From positions 1-57,973 of the forward strand of contig JAAVTG010000138.1 of assembly GCA_011947345.1 (NCBI GenBank): a stretch of 57,973 bases of DNA, read 5' to 3'. Shown one piece after another: positions 34,557-46,700 of the stretch. The position numbers and the translations under genes are program-made. The DNA comes from Phytophthora quininea. Lineage: Eukaryota; Oomycota; Peronosporomycetes; Peronosporales; Peronosporaceae. Below the pieces are notes generated by a model that did no database searches, was not told the DNA's origin, and saw nothing but the letters and a program-made list of their open reading frames with translations. Positions within the stretch are counted from its first letter, which is position 1, and each line of letters starts with the position of its first letter.

Positions 34557-35194
34557 CTAAGATGCTGTTCGTGACAGCCCCGACAAGCTGTAGCATGTGC
34601 TCGTTCGCTTCTTGACGCGCACGAGCAGCCTCCGCGCGGTCTGCATCCGTTCCTGGGCTCGTTGCAATGCCATCTCCTCCTTTTCAGCCTTTTTTTCAGC
34701 CGCCTCTTTCTCCTTCAGACTGATTAGTAGCTCTTTAAGCTCTGTGTCCTTGCGCTTCTTGGGTGGGGTGCCTTCCTCTGGCCCTTCACGCAATGTTTCC
34801 ATGGCCAGACGACGCGCCGTGAGCGATGCCTCCTCCTCCCGCTCGCGCTTTCGGCGATCGGACTCCTTCGCAGCCGCAACAGAAGCGGCGTGGTCATCAA
34901 TCAGCGTGACTATCTCATCTAAGACCGTCGTTTTCTCTGATTCTTCTTCAGAGACGCCAGACAGAGCAGCTGCCTCGGTTGCCTGCTCTCGGTGCGCTTT
35001 CAGCAGCTTGTCAAACCGCCCGCTAGCGGTCTTTCCGCTGAGTTTGTCACGCGGAAAGCTTTCATCAGCTACGAGGGTCGCTGCCAGAGCGTCCCACTTG
35101 GCCAGGATGCCTCCACGAGGCTGCAGAAAGGGCGGTCGCCTAGCGCCTGCCGCAGGAGCGCTAGATCCTCTTCATCGGAGAAATTTCGACGCAT
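34557..35194 (-). CDS. Myb/SANT-like DNA-binding protein, Harbinger partner
   Basis: The ATG at 35194 gives MRRNFSDEEDLALLRQALGD. One missing base in a CCC run near 35130 shifts the frame; the true continuation is LAKWDALAATLVADESFPRD then ASGRFDKLLKAHR, a SANT-type trihelix. A Lys/Glu coiled coil follows (LKEKEAAEKKAEKEEMALQR) and the end is at 34557. In PIF/Harbinger elements the Myb-like protein helps bring the transposase to the ends and into the nucleus. Convergent position 40 bp from the transposase stop supports pairing. Confidence 0.7.
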
Positions 35195-35230
35195 CTTGAG
35201 AGTGATTGAGTGGCGGAGCAGATCTGTTAT

Positions 35231-37999
35231 GAGACGGCGGGATACCAAATGATACTAATCAACCATTTGGACTTTTCGAGAAAAACGGGTTTGAAGTTGG
35301 CCAACCGTTTTTCGTACATAACTGAATTGCTGAGTTAGAGCCCCTTTTCACTTTTCAAAAATTTGAGGGAGGTGTATCGTTGCCAACGGTGCCATGGAGG
35401 ATCTCGCTGCGTACGCTGCTGCTGGCCCAAACGCCCCTCACCGCCCCTCCATGGGCAGGACCCTGCACCTGTCGTTCGTGCTGAAGCTGCTGGCGGTGCT
35501 GGCAGCGGTGGCGAAGAATTGAGGACGACGACAGCAGTATTGACAGCGATGAGCTCGACGACAGCGAGGATGAAGACTTTACTCCTGACTCGCAGGCATC
35601 CAGTGACGACGAAGAACCCTTGGCTGCTGAAAGTGGAGGCGAGGATGCGGATGACAACGATACGGAGGATATTAGTATCTTTTGTTGGACAATGATCTGC
35701 GAGAGCAAGTCGTCATAGTTCTCCAAGCTGACACGTGTGATAACCACCATGTGGAGGGCAAGACGAAGGAGGTGGAGTCGTTGCTGTGCTCGCTGTCTAC
35801 GATGACGAAAGCGGAGAAGTCCATCAGCCTATACACGCTGTTAGGCGTGTTGATGACCGTTCCAGTTGATCGAACTCGTGGATATGGGCTGCGCGATAAG
35901 TTTGCCTACTACCTCCCGTTTGTGGGCAAGGTGTGCCGACCGACGTTCGCGCGGTGCTACGGTGTGACGCCTCTGACGGTTCAACGGTACAAGGCGCATG
36001 TTCGTGACGGCAACATTGGTGTCAAGGCTCATGGGAACACGCTTAACAAGAATGCAGCAGCCGTGGATCTTGTCTGGCTCGTGAAGTGGTTTAAAGAATT
36101 TGCAGAAGAGGTCGGGGAAGTGGTGCCAGTCCGCGTCCGCATGCAGAAAACAAAGGAAGGCGTCGTAAAGAGATATTACAGCAGCGGGCTGTACACACTG
36201 CTGCCTGCACACTTCACTTGGGACGCCATGTACGAGGAAATGCACGTATTTGTGGAGCAAATTCGGCTTCGCGTGCGGGAGCCAGCTCGATCAACAATGA
36301 GGAAGCTGCTGTCGTTGCATTGCCCGAAAATCCGCATTCGCTCGCCAAGAAGCAACGTGTGTGATATCTGCTCCATCTACCACGCCAACATGCGCAACGA
36401 TGTTTCTGCTGAGAAGACCGAGGCTCTAGGGAAACACACGGAGTCGGCGCGCAGAATGCGGTATGGGATATGAGTATCATTTTGATGTATTGCTAACTTT
36501 AACAGGGGATGTTGGTATCATTTCGTTGTACATATAGACGGGAGTACATGAAAGACAAGGCAGCGATGAGCGACGATCATGCAGTCATTGTCATGGACTT
36601 CTCTCAGAATCTCACCGTCCCCAGCGTTGCCAGTACGCCGTCGCAGTGGTACTTCTGCTCGCTCTTGTCTGTCAATTGTTTTGGCATTTTCTACGAGAAC
36701 GACGGCGCTCAGACGAACTATCTCTATGACGAGACTGTGAGTGGCAAAGGGAGCGACCAGATTAACTCAATGCTGGAGCATTTTTTAGGACGAGGGTGCT
36801 GGCGGAGGGGAAGACACTGTTGACTGTGTATCCTGACAATTGTTCGGGCCAGAACAAAAACAACTACGTCATCAAATTCCTGCTTGCCCAAGTCGACATG
36901 GGTCGCCTAAAACACGTCGACTATAAGTTTTTCGTCAAGGGCCACACCAAGAACTCATGTGACCGCGGATTTGGGCACATAAGGAAGTACATAGGTGGCG
37001 TGGACTGCTACACAGTGGAGCATGTAGTGCATGCAGTGAAGAATGCTGCATCCAACTCGGTGACTGTGCATATCTCTCGTGGCACGGATCAATTTAAGAC
37101 GTACAAGGAGGTGCTCACTGAATTGTACAAGCGCTTAGAGGGGATACAGCAGTTTCAGATATTCTCCATGGATGAGGCCGAGATGGGGGTGGTGTCATGG
37201 CGGAAGGACCCCGACGACGAGGCTGTCGTGAAGAACCTGCGGCGTAAGATTGACGGCGTGCTGACGACCAAGGAGAAAGTGAGCAAAATGATGTGCGACC
37301 ACGTGGAGGTGTTGGCGCCTCCACCCCGAACGTGGAGAAGAGCGAAAGCATGTTCCACAACATCAGGCCGTACGTCCCGGAAGAGTTCCGCAATGACCCT
37401 CTGTACGCGAAGCCGAGCGTGCAGGAAGGTCTAGATGCTAAAGCGGCGAAACAGGCGCGTCGAGCTCACCGTGCAGCTATGGCGGTGCCTGCCAAGGAAA
37501 ACCAGGACCGCCGCGGGAGACAGGAGACAGAGTCAAGTGCAAGCAAAGCCCCTGCGAAGAAGCAGAAGGCGTCCTCCTCGTAAGCTGTGGCACCATGCAT
37601 CAGATTGCCATACGATCTAACCAGTAAATCGATATGATACTTACATCCTCCATTGTCTGACTTTATGAATTTCTGAAAAATTCAGAAACTACACTTGGCT
37701 ACACTGGAGTGGCCACACGAAATCGGCAAAACAGGGCATTTATAGCCCGAATTAGCTAAAACGGAGACCACCACTGGATTCCTCGAGCGATTTGGGGCTA
37801 GTCTCACCAATAAAAAAAAATCGACTTTGCCTTCCCAGACCGAGATACTATTTTGGTCAGCCGATGTCTCCGAAATGGCTGAATGGATTTTCCTGTTTGA
37901 GGGCTCTATGGAAAGCCAAGATAATGGGCTTTTCAACGGTGTGCTCAGATCGCGATTTAATTAATGGTTGATTAGTATGTTTTTGTATGACGCCGTCTC
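35231..37999 (+). mobile_element. TIR-bounded DNA transposon with TTAT duplication
   Basis: The left end GAGACGGCG at 35231 and right end CGCCGTCTC at 37991-37999 begin an imperfect inverted repeat of 37 bp (32 matches by eye). Its shared inner part is ATACTAATCAACCATT (left about 35252-35267, right complement about 37963-37978). TTAT occurs directly outside both ends (35227-35230 and 38000-38003). If the first T of the left flank is counted differently the duplication could be TTA. A hairpin-forming pair (CGAGAAAAACGG/CCGTTTTTCG) lies just inside the left end at 35276-35312. Confidence 0.8.
35394..37583 (+). CDS. Putative DDE-like transposase of the DUF7869-like type
   Basis: From ATG 35394 with slips near 35515 and 35690. 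The acidic N-terminus (DSDELDDSEDEDFTPDSQ) leads into a helix-rich region (GLRDKFAYYLPFVGKVCRPT near 35890). A zinc-knuckle-like SNVCDICSIYHANM lies near 36350. An intron fits at 36461-36537 (77 nt, with tgctaac upstream of the acceptor), joining RRMR to REYMKDKAAM. The core has MDFSQNLTVPS near 36595, YPDNCSGQNKNNYVIKFLLA near 36830 and GHTKNSCDRGFGHIRKY near 36945, three acid-bearing strands typical of an RNase H-like fold. The tail is basic (KAPAKKQKASSS). The DUF7869 name is from memory of similar proteins. Position inside terminal repeats argues for a transposase; superfamily unknown. Confidence 0.7.
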
Positions 38000-38003
38000 T
38001 TAT

Positions 38004-38618
38004 GTGATGTACGATACATAACCCGCTGCAGATTTAATTCCTCACACTCGCCATTTCTGGGGACTGAAAATCCTCACGACGTCATGTTTCGCCCCGGTTT
38101 TGCTCATCGCCGGCCCCTGTGCGGATAATGTGAAGGTGAAGTCTTTTGCGAAACATCTCTTCTGTTCGTACTTGTCGAGATCGTTTGATAATTCCCAGTG
38201 CGCAATTCGTTTTGATTTGATTTGCCCACCAATTGGCGTTTTGTGTGACCTTTATGTACCGAAATGGTACTTAAGGAAGGCCAGCCAGGCGCAAATCGCG
38301 AGCCGATTGGTCTTCTTGGTCAAGTTGAAGTCTTCACGTCCATAGCGCATGGACCGCCACAGTAATCACTGCATGTCTAGCACAACCCTCTCAGCCTTCT
38401 CCGCCCCCGAGCAATCGATGTCTTTCACGTGCCGGGAGCCTCGCCACAGCGCCTTCATCGAGCCCCAGCTTCTCGAAGGGCTCGCATCAAGATCGATTGT
38501 CGCACGTCTATGCGCCGGTCGATCTTGAAGTTCCGAGAGGCGCCCTTTAAAACTCACTCTCGAATTCGCCGTCCAAGCCGCAAGCCAAGCACAAGAAGCG
38601 CAAGAAGCCCCCACGAAG
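38004..38618. other. Intergenic region upstream of the small mitochondrial protein
   Basis: The plus-strand open frame 38100-38345 has no family and no neighbour support, so it is not called. CCAAT/ATTGG-like boxes occur near 38230 and 38305 and could be promoter elements for the gene starting at 38619. Confidence 0.35.
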
Positions 38619-39005
38619 ATGCTCCGTGCCGCCCGAACGCCCGCTCTGAAGCGCGTCATCGCGCGCGCTCACCCAGACGCGCTTCCTGGCCATGGAGACC
38701 GCCAAGCCGTCGCTCACGAGCCTCAACGCTGCCGCCACCATGGCGCAACTGGGCCTGCCGGGCACGCTGGAGGAGGTAGCTTCCAGCCACTTCTCGGAGG
38801 CCTCGACCTTCCCCGAGTTCTCCCCATGGAGGACACGCTGCTGGGCCAGGCCATGCCGCGCATCAAGGTGCCCGAGCCCATCATGGACGCCCACGCGCTG
38901 GCCGAAGAGGAGCTGACGGACGTGGCCACCCACCACTTCTCGGAGGCCTCGGTATTCCCCGAGTGGACCCCTGTGGACGAGGTCATTGAGCAGACCAAGA
39001 TGTGA
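38619..39005 (+). CDS. Small putative mitochondrial protein with a duplicated motif
   Basis: The ATG at 38619 begins MLRAARTPALKRVIARA, a basic amphipathic presequence. Allowing two one-base slips (near 38670 and 38823), the protein continues TRFLAMETAKPSLTSLNAAA and ends VDEVIEQTKM at 39005. The motif SHFSEASTFPEFSP (about 38785-38825) recurs as HHFSEASVFPEWTP (about 38932-38970), spaced about 48 residues apart. About 130 residues in all. I do not recognise the family. The two motif copies suggest a repeated binding unit, and translation of all three pieces is supported by the conserved repeat. Confidence 0.5.
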   Translation: MLRAARTPALKRVIARAHPDALPGHGDRQAVAHEPQRCRHHGATGPAGHAGGGSFQPLLGGLDLPRVLPMEDTLLGQAMPRIKVPEPIMDAHALAEEELTDVATHHFSEASVFPEWTPVDEVIEQTKM

Positions 39006-39236
39006 GCGCAGAGAGGAGGTCTCTGTGTTGTATGTGTGATGCATGGCGATGGATGTACACTGCAAAGTCGAAGAGATCTTGGAGGGTAGATATGCTCGAC
39101 AGATATAACTAACAAAAAAACAATGTATGGTTCTCGGTACACGGGGGTTGCAAGATCTTCGCTTTCGTTCAACAGACACCCGATGGAATGGAGGGAATCA
39201 AGATCTGCTGCCGTGAAATCCTTCATGTCGAAGAGG

Positions 39237-40455
39237 CTATAGATTGCGATTAGGTATCTTGAGCTGGAACCCCTTGCCAGTCTCAACGAACTTGAATTCT
39301 CCGATTTGATGTCCAAAAAGAAAGTGGTGAGAAGAACAGAAAGGTCCACTGTTGGGAATGACAACGTGATACCAACACTCCACAATACCAACACGGCGAC
39401 GAAACTCCATGGGTGTTCTTGAGCATGCCAATCGCCGATGAGAAAGCCCCTAAAGGACCACAACCGCAAAGGCCGATCAGAGAATCTGCAGCCACTCCCA
39501 CGGTGGCAAGTATCGCTTGACAGCCACGATACTCGTCAGGATCGCACTCGCCACGAAGAAATAAGGTGCCAATACAATCGTCATCACCACCACGGCAACG
39601 TAGCAAACTCCAGAGACAGCCACACGAATCCTCAACACGTGGAAGATAACCAATATCCTGACTTGCTTGGCTACTGAGGCTACCCTTGAGCAACTGGCTT
39701 TCGACTTGGACAGGAAGTTCGCACACCACAGCTTTACAAGTGAAGAGGTTTCCCAGCAATTAGCTTATCTGGTCGCGTGACTTGGTCTTCATGGCGAGAG
39801 GGTGTTTCAAGAATGAGCCTGGTTTGTGAATGATGGATCAAAAGCTGTCCGTCGAAAATTGAGTGATGGCAACGACTTTCGCGGGGAAAATCAATCAACG
39901 CTACGACAGATTGAAAGAAGTAGAAAACGTCGCGAGTCGAAAACCAATTCTTTAAAGTACTTAGTAGTGAGGTAGTATCGTACTCGCACGGTCTGAAGAC
40001 CGAAATGGTATCCAAGGGGCTTCTCTGTAATACGAGTGTCGTCGAAGCAACTTCTTGAATCGTACTCCAGCACCAGTCGACATCAATGGCCGTCGAGTTG
40101 GGCGAGATCACCGCGCTGGTGTAGTTAGCCAGCTTAACATATCCTGTCACAACTGCGGACACGACAACGTTTCTGAAGCGCCAAAGCCGTATGGGGAACA
40201 TGGACGTCAATGAATAAAGTCAAGGATGACCGCTATTTTGTTGGGCAGCAGCATGAAGAGCGAACAGTAGGCAAGCGACACGAGAACCCACCCGAGAATC
40301 TGAAGCACCCACAAGCTCATGGTGCCCATAGCAGCCAACGCCAACACCAACCGCATAATCACCGTCGTACCAATCACGGAGAGCGCCAACACGAACAACG
40401 CCACCATCACCGCGACGAAGAAAACTCCACTGTTCAAGGTCTGCTCGGCCTTCAT
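39237..40455 (-). CDS. Multi-pass membrane protein, family not recognised (frame-broken)
   Basis: The ATG at 40455 starts MKAEQTLNSG. Hydrophobic segments follow (VFFVAVMVALFVLALSVIG, VLALAAMGTMSLWVLQILGW and VSLAYCSLFMLLP). After breaks near 40210 and 39730, further segments read GVCYVAVVVMTIVLAPYFFV and FVAVLVLWSVGITLSF. The likely end is FKFVETGKGFQLKIPNRNL at 39237. Four or more slips make the order of the middle uncertain. It is divergent from ZNFX1 with about 340 bp between starts. It shares its multi-pass layout with the 6.4-7.4 kb gene but I saw no clear sequence similarity. Confidence 0.42.
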
Positions 40456-40796
40456 GCTTGGGTCTGGTGCTTTTGGGAAATGAGCTTCGAGTGCTGCGGT
40501 TCGAGGGCGAAGGCTGTCAATTTTTCAATTCAACCACAGTGACTACTACCTCAGCGACGTGAAGTGGTCCTTTCCGACCATGATCGCATCCAAAGCGACA
40601 AACTTCCCAGGACCACTTGGGCCAACAAACGGCCGTGAGCACAGCAATGGCATGCTTCATGCACGAATTCGACCAGTCCTTCCTACGAAGCCCGTGTAGA
40701 TTGGATCAAATTTCTATCCTACCCCGTGCGTCAATCCCCATCAACGGTGCGCCATTTCTTCAGCAGTCCACGATCTTCTCAGTTGGCGGCAGAAGC

Positions 40797-43700
40797 ATGG
40801 CCCAGCGACCGTGTTTTAAGTTCCAGCGAACTGGCAGTTGCCGGTTTGGCGACTCGTGCCGATACTCGCACGCAAACAGTTGCAACCACGATGCTGTGCA
40901 GAGGAACAACCAGCCACCCAGTCGTCGAGGCGGGAGTGAAGAGATCTCGCCCCCTTTGCGGTAGAATTACTGCGAGGTCGTTTACGGGACAAATTGAATT
41001 CCGGAGCCATTTTCTCGAGCCATTCCGATGCCTTGGTGTGCTTCTGGACGGGGCCAAACAACGCGGAAATGCTCTGGAAAGGGTTCCTGGTGCCTAAAGA
41101 AGGCCAAACATGGCTTCTGGACAGCCAGACGCAAGTGATGAACTTTGTAAACTCAGGACTGCAAGCTTTGCTGAAAGACAACCTGGCTGCTCAGTTCGTG
41201 AGAGAGTTGGGGAGAACGGACGGTCGAGGACTGGTGGTGCTGCAAGATCTACTAAATTTGGAGTACTCGAACGATGCTGGCAGAAAACGAAACGTGATTT
41301 CCTTCCAGAGGGGCCTTGTGCCCTTAGTGACCTTGCTGACGATGAGGCAGATGGAGATGGCGACTCAGCACATGACGGAAGCCAACCACATCTACTCGTT
41401 TGTGAAGACAGCGCACGTGCAGCTTTTCAATTATATTTGGAGGAGTTGGAGCAGATCGTAGAGCGCCACAGCATTGAAGACCGGACCCTGACTCATGAGA
41501 GCTTTCTGAGAGAGTGTCAAGGGCGGAAATACGCGCCACTTTGCTTCACCCAAGTCTGTCTGCCATTCATTCGTCTGTTGTATTTGCTGGGCAACAAATT
41601 CCAAGACATTATCTACGAGAAGGCGTTCCAGGAGACCGTGGAGTATGTCGATGCGATGATCACTGCGTGGCTGGAGCAGGAGCCGAGGGATCGTATTCAA
41701 ACAAACGACTCTAGTCTCGACTCGGAGCTGTGCTTCCGGTTCATGCGAGAAGAAGTGGCGAGACTTCATCAGATGATTCGTCGGGGCGAACGCAGCATCC
41801 AGCGAGCTGCGGGTTTGAAAAGGAAGGCTGAGAATGCCCGGCGATACGGTAGAGACCCTAACAGCCCCACAGCCGAGACTTGGGATGTTCTTGACGTAGG
41901 GATTCCAGGAGAGGCGGTTTTCGCCGACGGTAGTGTCGGTCCTCGCCATGACAACGACTTTCGAGATATCCGCGAAATCCGACTGCTTCCGACGACGGAA
42001 GAGTGCTTGTCACGTGAGCCTCCGTTGCTGCCTGGCAACTTCCCATTCCACGAAAATGCTCACTGGTTGCCGCCGGGACCTGAACGCTGGGTCGACACGC
42101 ACTTTCGCCTGTTTCGCGAAGACCTGATCGGCTCTATTCGCCTGTGTCTGCAAGACCTTCAACGTCGGCTGATTGAAACTCGTGGAAATTTTGCTGGAGG
42201 GCGTTTAAGAGACTCCGATGTGGATTATAACGTGTACCCCGTGGTCGAGTCGGATCTCTCTCTCAAACACACGTACAGTCGTGGTGAACGGGATCGAGAC
42301 CAGCGTGTGGAACGTCATGGCCTTTGCATCGACGTACAATTCCCTCAACCGTCTAAAGCTGAAATGGTCGGCAAGAACAGAGCGGCAAAGAAAAGAAAGA
42401 TGACGAGAAGACTCGTCGTGAGTTGTGGGAGAAGACGGGTCGACTGCCATTTAATGGAATGGTGGCTATAGTCACCTATATGGGCAACGCGATGGAGGTG
42501 GTGTTTTGTCAGATTGCTGGCCGGGATATGAACCGACTTGTAAAGGATGTGGCTGCGATTACCTTGCAGCCGTTTGAAGCAGGAGACGTGAAGATTCTTG
42601 AACGATGGCAGCGAGCTGCATTGATTCGGCAAGGACAACACCAACAAACTCCTACGTTGCTGTTATTGGAATTCAACAAAGTATTCTTCGTTGGTTATGA
42701 ACCTGTGCTACGCGCGCTCCAGTCGATCCAACCAGCGACGGTGCCGTTCTTGGAGTATTTGGCCCCAGAGGCCCCACCTACTCAAGGAACCACGCGAATG
42801 GATGTTCCGTTGTACTGCCGGATGCGTGATTTTACGTTTGATCTTACCAGTGTTATCAAGAACCACTCGAGAGAAGCTGTTGAAGTGAGAGGGCGTCTAC
42901 TGTTACATCCGATTGAAGAAAACTCCAAAGAAAATTGCGAGGCAGCTTTGGTTCGCTATTCAACTTTGGAAGGGGATCAAGCAAAGGCGTTAGTGCAGGC
43001 GTTGAGTAGCCGAGTGGCCTGCATCCAAGGACTTCCTGGCACCGGAAAGTCGTTTATCGGTGCGATGCTCACACGAATTATTGTGGAGGCGAAGATAGCG
43101 CCCGTGTTGATTGTCTGCTACACCAATCACGCGCTGGATCAGTTCTTGTGTCATCTTTTGGATGTTGGCATTACCAGTCTCGTTCGTATCGGTGGTCAAT
43201 GCAAAGAACCTCGTCTTGAGAAGAACAACCTCGACAAGCTGCCACGCTCTTTCCCACGGTTTGAAATGAAGATGTTGTACAACAAGCTGGACGAGGATGC
43301 CGACGCTATCAAGGTGGCTCAACAGGAACTCGACGCAAATGCACGTCATCCAACATGGGAGTCTTTGAAGTGGTTCTTAGAGACGCGTTTCCCCAACGAA
43401 TACGACTACTTTGCTGAGCGCAGTGCGGAATTGTTTGAAAATGATTGGGAGCTTGCCGGCTCCAACGACATTATTGACTACTGGGTTCGCGGTCAGGACT
43501 GTAGCAGCGCTCCAGGACGCAATGCAAGACGGCGGAGTCCGAACGTCTGGCAATGGAGCATCGCCGACCGTCGCGCGGCTCTAGCTGAGTGGGTTGGAGC
43601 TGTTCGAGCAAACCGGGTCAACGACCTCGTTGCTGCTCAAAAAGCCTATAACGAGACTTTGAAGAAGCTTGACACAGTGAGAGAGCAAGCCGACGTAGCG

Positions 43701-46700
43701 ATGTTGCAACGTGTCCAAATCATTGGCATGACGACGACTGGTGTGGCGAAGAATCAGCAGAAAATCGCGGCTGTGGCGCCGCGAGTTGTCATTTGCGAAG
43801 AAGCAGGGGAGGTGCTCGAAGCTCAACTGATGGCCTGCCTGTCGCCAGCGTGTCAACAGCTCATCCTCATTGGCGACCACAAGCAGCTTCGTCCACATAT
43901 CGCCGAGTACAATTTGAGTGTTGAAAGCGCAATTGGGCAGCGGTATGCTTTGGATGTATCGTTGTTTGAGAGACTCGTGGTGCCAACTTCGGGTTTGCCG
44001 TTCTGGATGTTGACGGAACAGCATCGTATGCGTCCCCAAATTTCGCAGTTGTTGCGGATGTTGTTCTACCCTCAAGTCCGCGATGCTGATGAGACTAAGC
44101 AGTACCCGCCTCTACGTGGTGTTGACAAGAATGTTTTCTTTGTGAATCACAATCACCCGCAGGATGGAGCATCCGGAGTTTTGGGGGCTCCTGCTCGATC
44201 TCACTCGAATTCGTATGAAGTGGCGTATCTAGTCGCTACTCTAAAGTATTTGCTGCAGCAAGGCTACAAAACAAGTGACATCGCAATCATCACCCCGTAC
44301 GTGGGTCAACTGCTGAAGCTGCGGTCTGCACTTCGAGGAGAGTTTGTGCTGGAACTGAACGAGCTCGACGTGTCAGAAATCCAGCGGACGTACGACGGAG
44401 ACGAGGACGTCGAAGACGACATTTCGACGTTGCTGGATGAGATAAGACTTGACAGTTCAGCATCCCTAGGAACGACCAAGCGAGAGCTGTCTGGGTCGAT
44501 TCGAGCAGCTACCGTGGATAATTTCCAAGGCGAGGAGGCGACTGTCATTTTAGTAAGTCTTGTTCGCAGCAGTACGAATGCTCAGGGTCGAAGCACAATT
44601 GGCTTTCTCAAAACACCGAACCGAGTTAACGTGCTGCTATCGAGAGCTAAGCACGGGCTGATTCTTGTTGGGCATGGTGGTTTACTTCGAGAGAAGTCTC
44701 CGATGTGGCAAGAACTGTTAGATCGACTTCAGACGGACGACTGCTACGGGGATGGATTGCCGCTGCACTGCCAACGCCACCCGAACGACCACAGAATTGC
44801 TGCCAACCCCAAGTCTTTTGCGTTGTTGTCACCTGACGGAGGTTGCCTACTACCATGTGGTAGGCGTTTGCCTCGATGCGGCCACACGTGCCCAAAACTT
44901 TGTCACACGGATTTACCTTCGCACACTGCCGTGTTCTGCACTCAGCCGTGTCCGCGCCTTCAAGACGAGTGTGGCCACGTGTGTCCCGGAGTTTGTGGAG
45001 ATCCTTGTGGGTCCTGTCAAGTTAAAATCGGTGTCATTACTCTGCCGTGCGGCCATGAATACAAGGACGCGAAATGCTTCCAAGCCAAAGCTCGGGATAA
45101 ACTCAAGTGCAAGGTGTTGGTCGAGAAATTCGTGCCTCCTGTGGACACATGCAACGCGTCGTGTGCAGTGCGAAAGTCATCAAATGCACGAGGACGTGTG
45201 GTGCTCCATTACCCTGCGGTCATGCTTGTTCCTGTAAATGCTGCGACTGCATTGAAAGCACACTGAAAGCCCATGAAGATGAGCCAGAGCCAGACTTCCC
45301 GATTATACCAACTGAGCACGGCACATGTCAAAAGAGTGCGAGCGACTGCTGCAATGCTGCCACCGCTGTCGAGGAATTTGTCACGGTAAAACATTGTGCC
45401 CTCCGTGCAAGTACACCTGCGACGTATTCTGCTGTGCGCACGGGTCTTGCAACCACCCGTGCAGCGATCCGTGCGCCGCATGCACGGAGCGTTGTGACTG
45501 GAGCTGTGAGCACTACGGATCATGCTCACTACCATGCGGTGCTCCGTGTACCAGACGTCTCTGCGATCGACGCTGCTCGAAATCGCTTGAATGTGGTCAC
45601 CAGTGTCCAAGTGTCTGCGGAGAAGACTGTCCGTCGCAAGAGTTTTGTCACGAATGTGGCGATGACGACGTGAAGGAGAAGGTGGTCGATGTTATTCTGT
45701 TCCAGACATATAGTGAGATTGATCCTTCCGAAGACCCCGTGCTGGTCTTGCCGTGCTGCTCGACGGTGTACACCATGGCGACGCTTGATGGCACACTGCA
45801 AATGAGCTCCTACTACGACAGCAACGGCAAGCCAGGAGCATTACCTGGCGAATACATCGATATGCCGCAGTGTCCCAACTGCAAGGGACCGATCCGCGGA
45901 CTTCGACGCTACGGCCGCGTGACGAAGCGAGCTGCAATCGACGCCGCTGAGAAGAAGTTCATCACTCATACACAGCGCCAGCTCACGGAATTGCAGCAAC
46001 GTGTGAACACTGCTATTGATCGCGGGGACTTGATATTGGATAGATCTCTGCGACACGATATCCGTGCGTTCGGCGCTGTTGTCAAGCGCCCACCGTGTCA
46101 AAAGGTGTACGAGGCTTGTGTGGCATTGCTAACTAAAGCCAAAGGTGGGGAAGGTGGTGGCGATGTGGCTATTGATATGAGTACTTTGCCGGTAAGAAAC
46201 TCTTCGTTCCCGTACGTCGGCTACTTTTATCTGCTCTCTGGGCAGCTGATGACGTTGGACAAACGCGTCGATAGCTTCAGCAAAGCAGAGCAATATGCTC
46301 GTGATGCACTGAAACAGTTTGCCAAGGGCTCGTTCTCTCTACAAACCCGCGAAACCCAACTTCTGCTGGTTCAATTGCTGTTGAAACGCGCTGAAGCAAG
46401 ATTGAGCGAGGATGTCAAGAACGAATCCGAGCGGAAGGCCCGTGAACAAGAGGTTGAGAGTATTGCTTTCTCTACGAACGGCGTGCTCAAGGAATTGATG
46501 GAAGAAGCTACTGGAGTGTACAGCCGAATTGTTAACGATCTCAATGAAAAGCTGCGGCGTATCGTCCAGATGGCGAAGAAAGTGACGTTTTATCAAAAGG
46601 TGTCGACGGAGGAGATGCGAGCGATCAAGACAGCGATGCAGACCGAGTTTTCCGGCTCGGGCCATTGGTATCGGTGTGTCAACGGCCACTCGTACTCGAT

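Noticed and set aside
40210..40542. 110-residue plus-strand open frame (His-rich)
   Set aside because: Antisense of the hydrophobic segments of the minus-strand membrane protein.
41110..42471. Alternative start of ZNFX1 at 41110 in another frame
   Set aside because: The first part of that frame is not conserved; the inverted copy shows the true frame before about 41428 is the other one.
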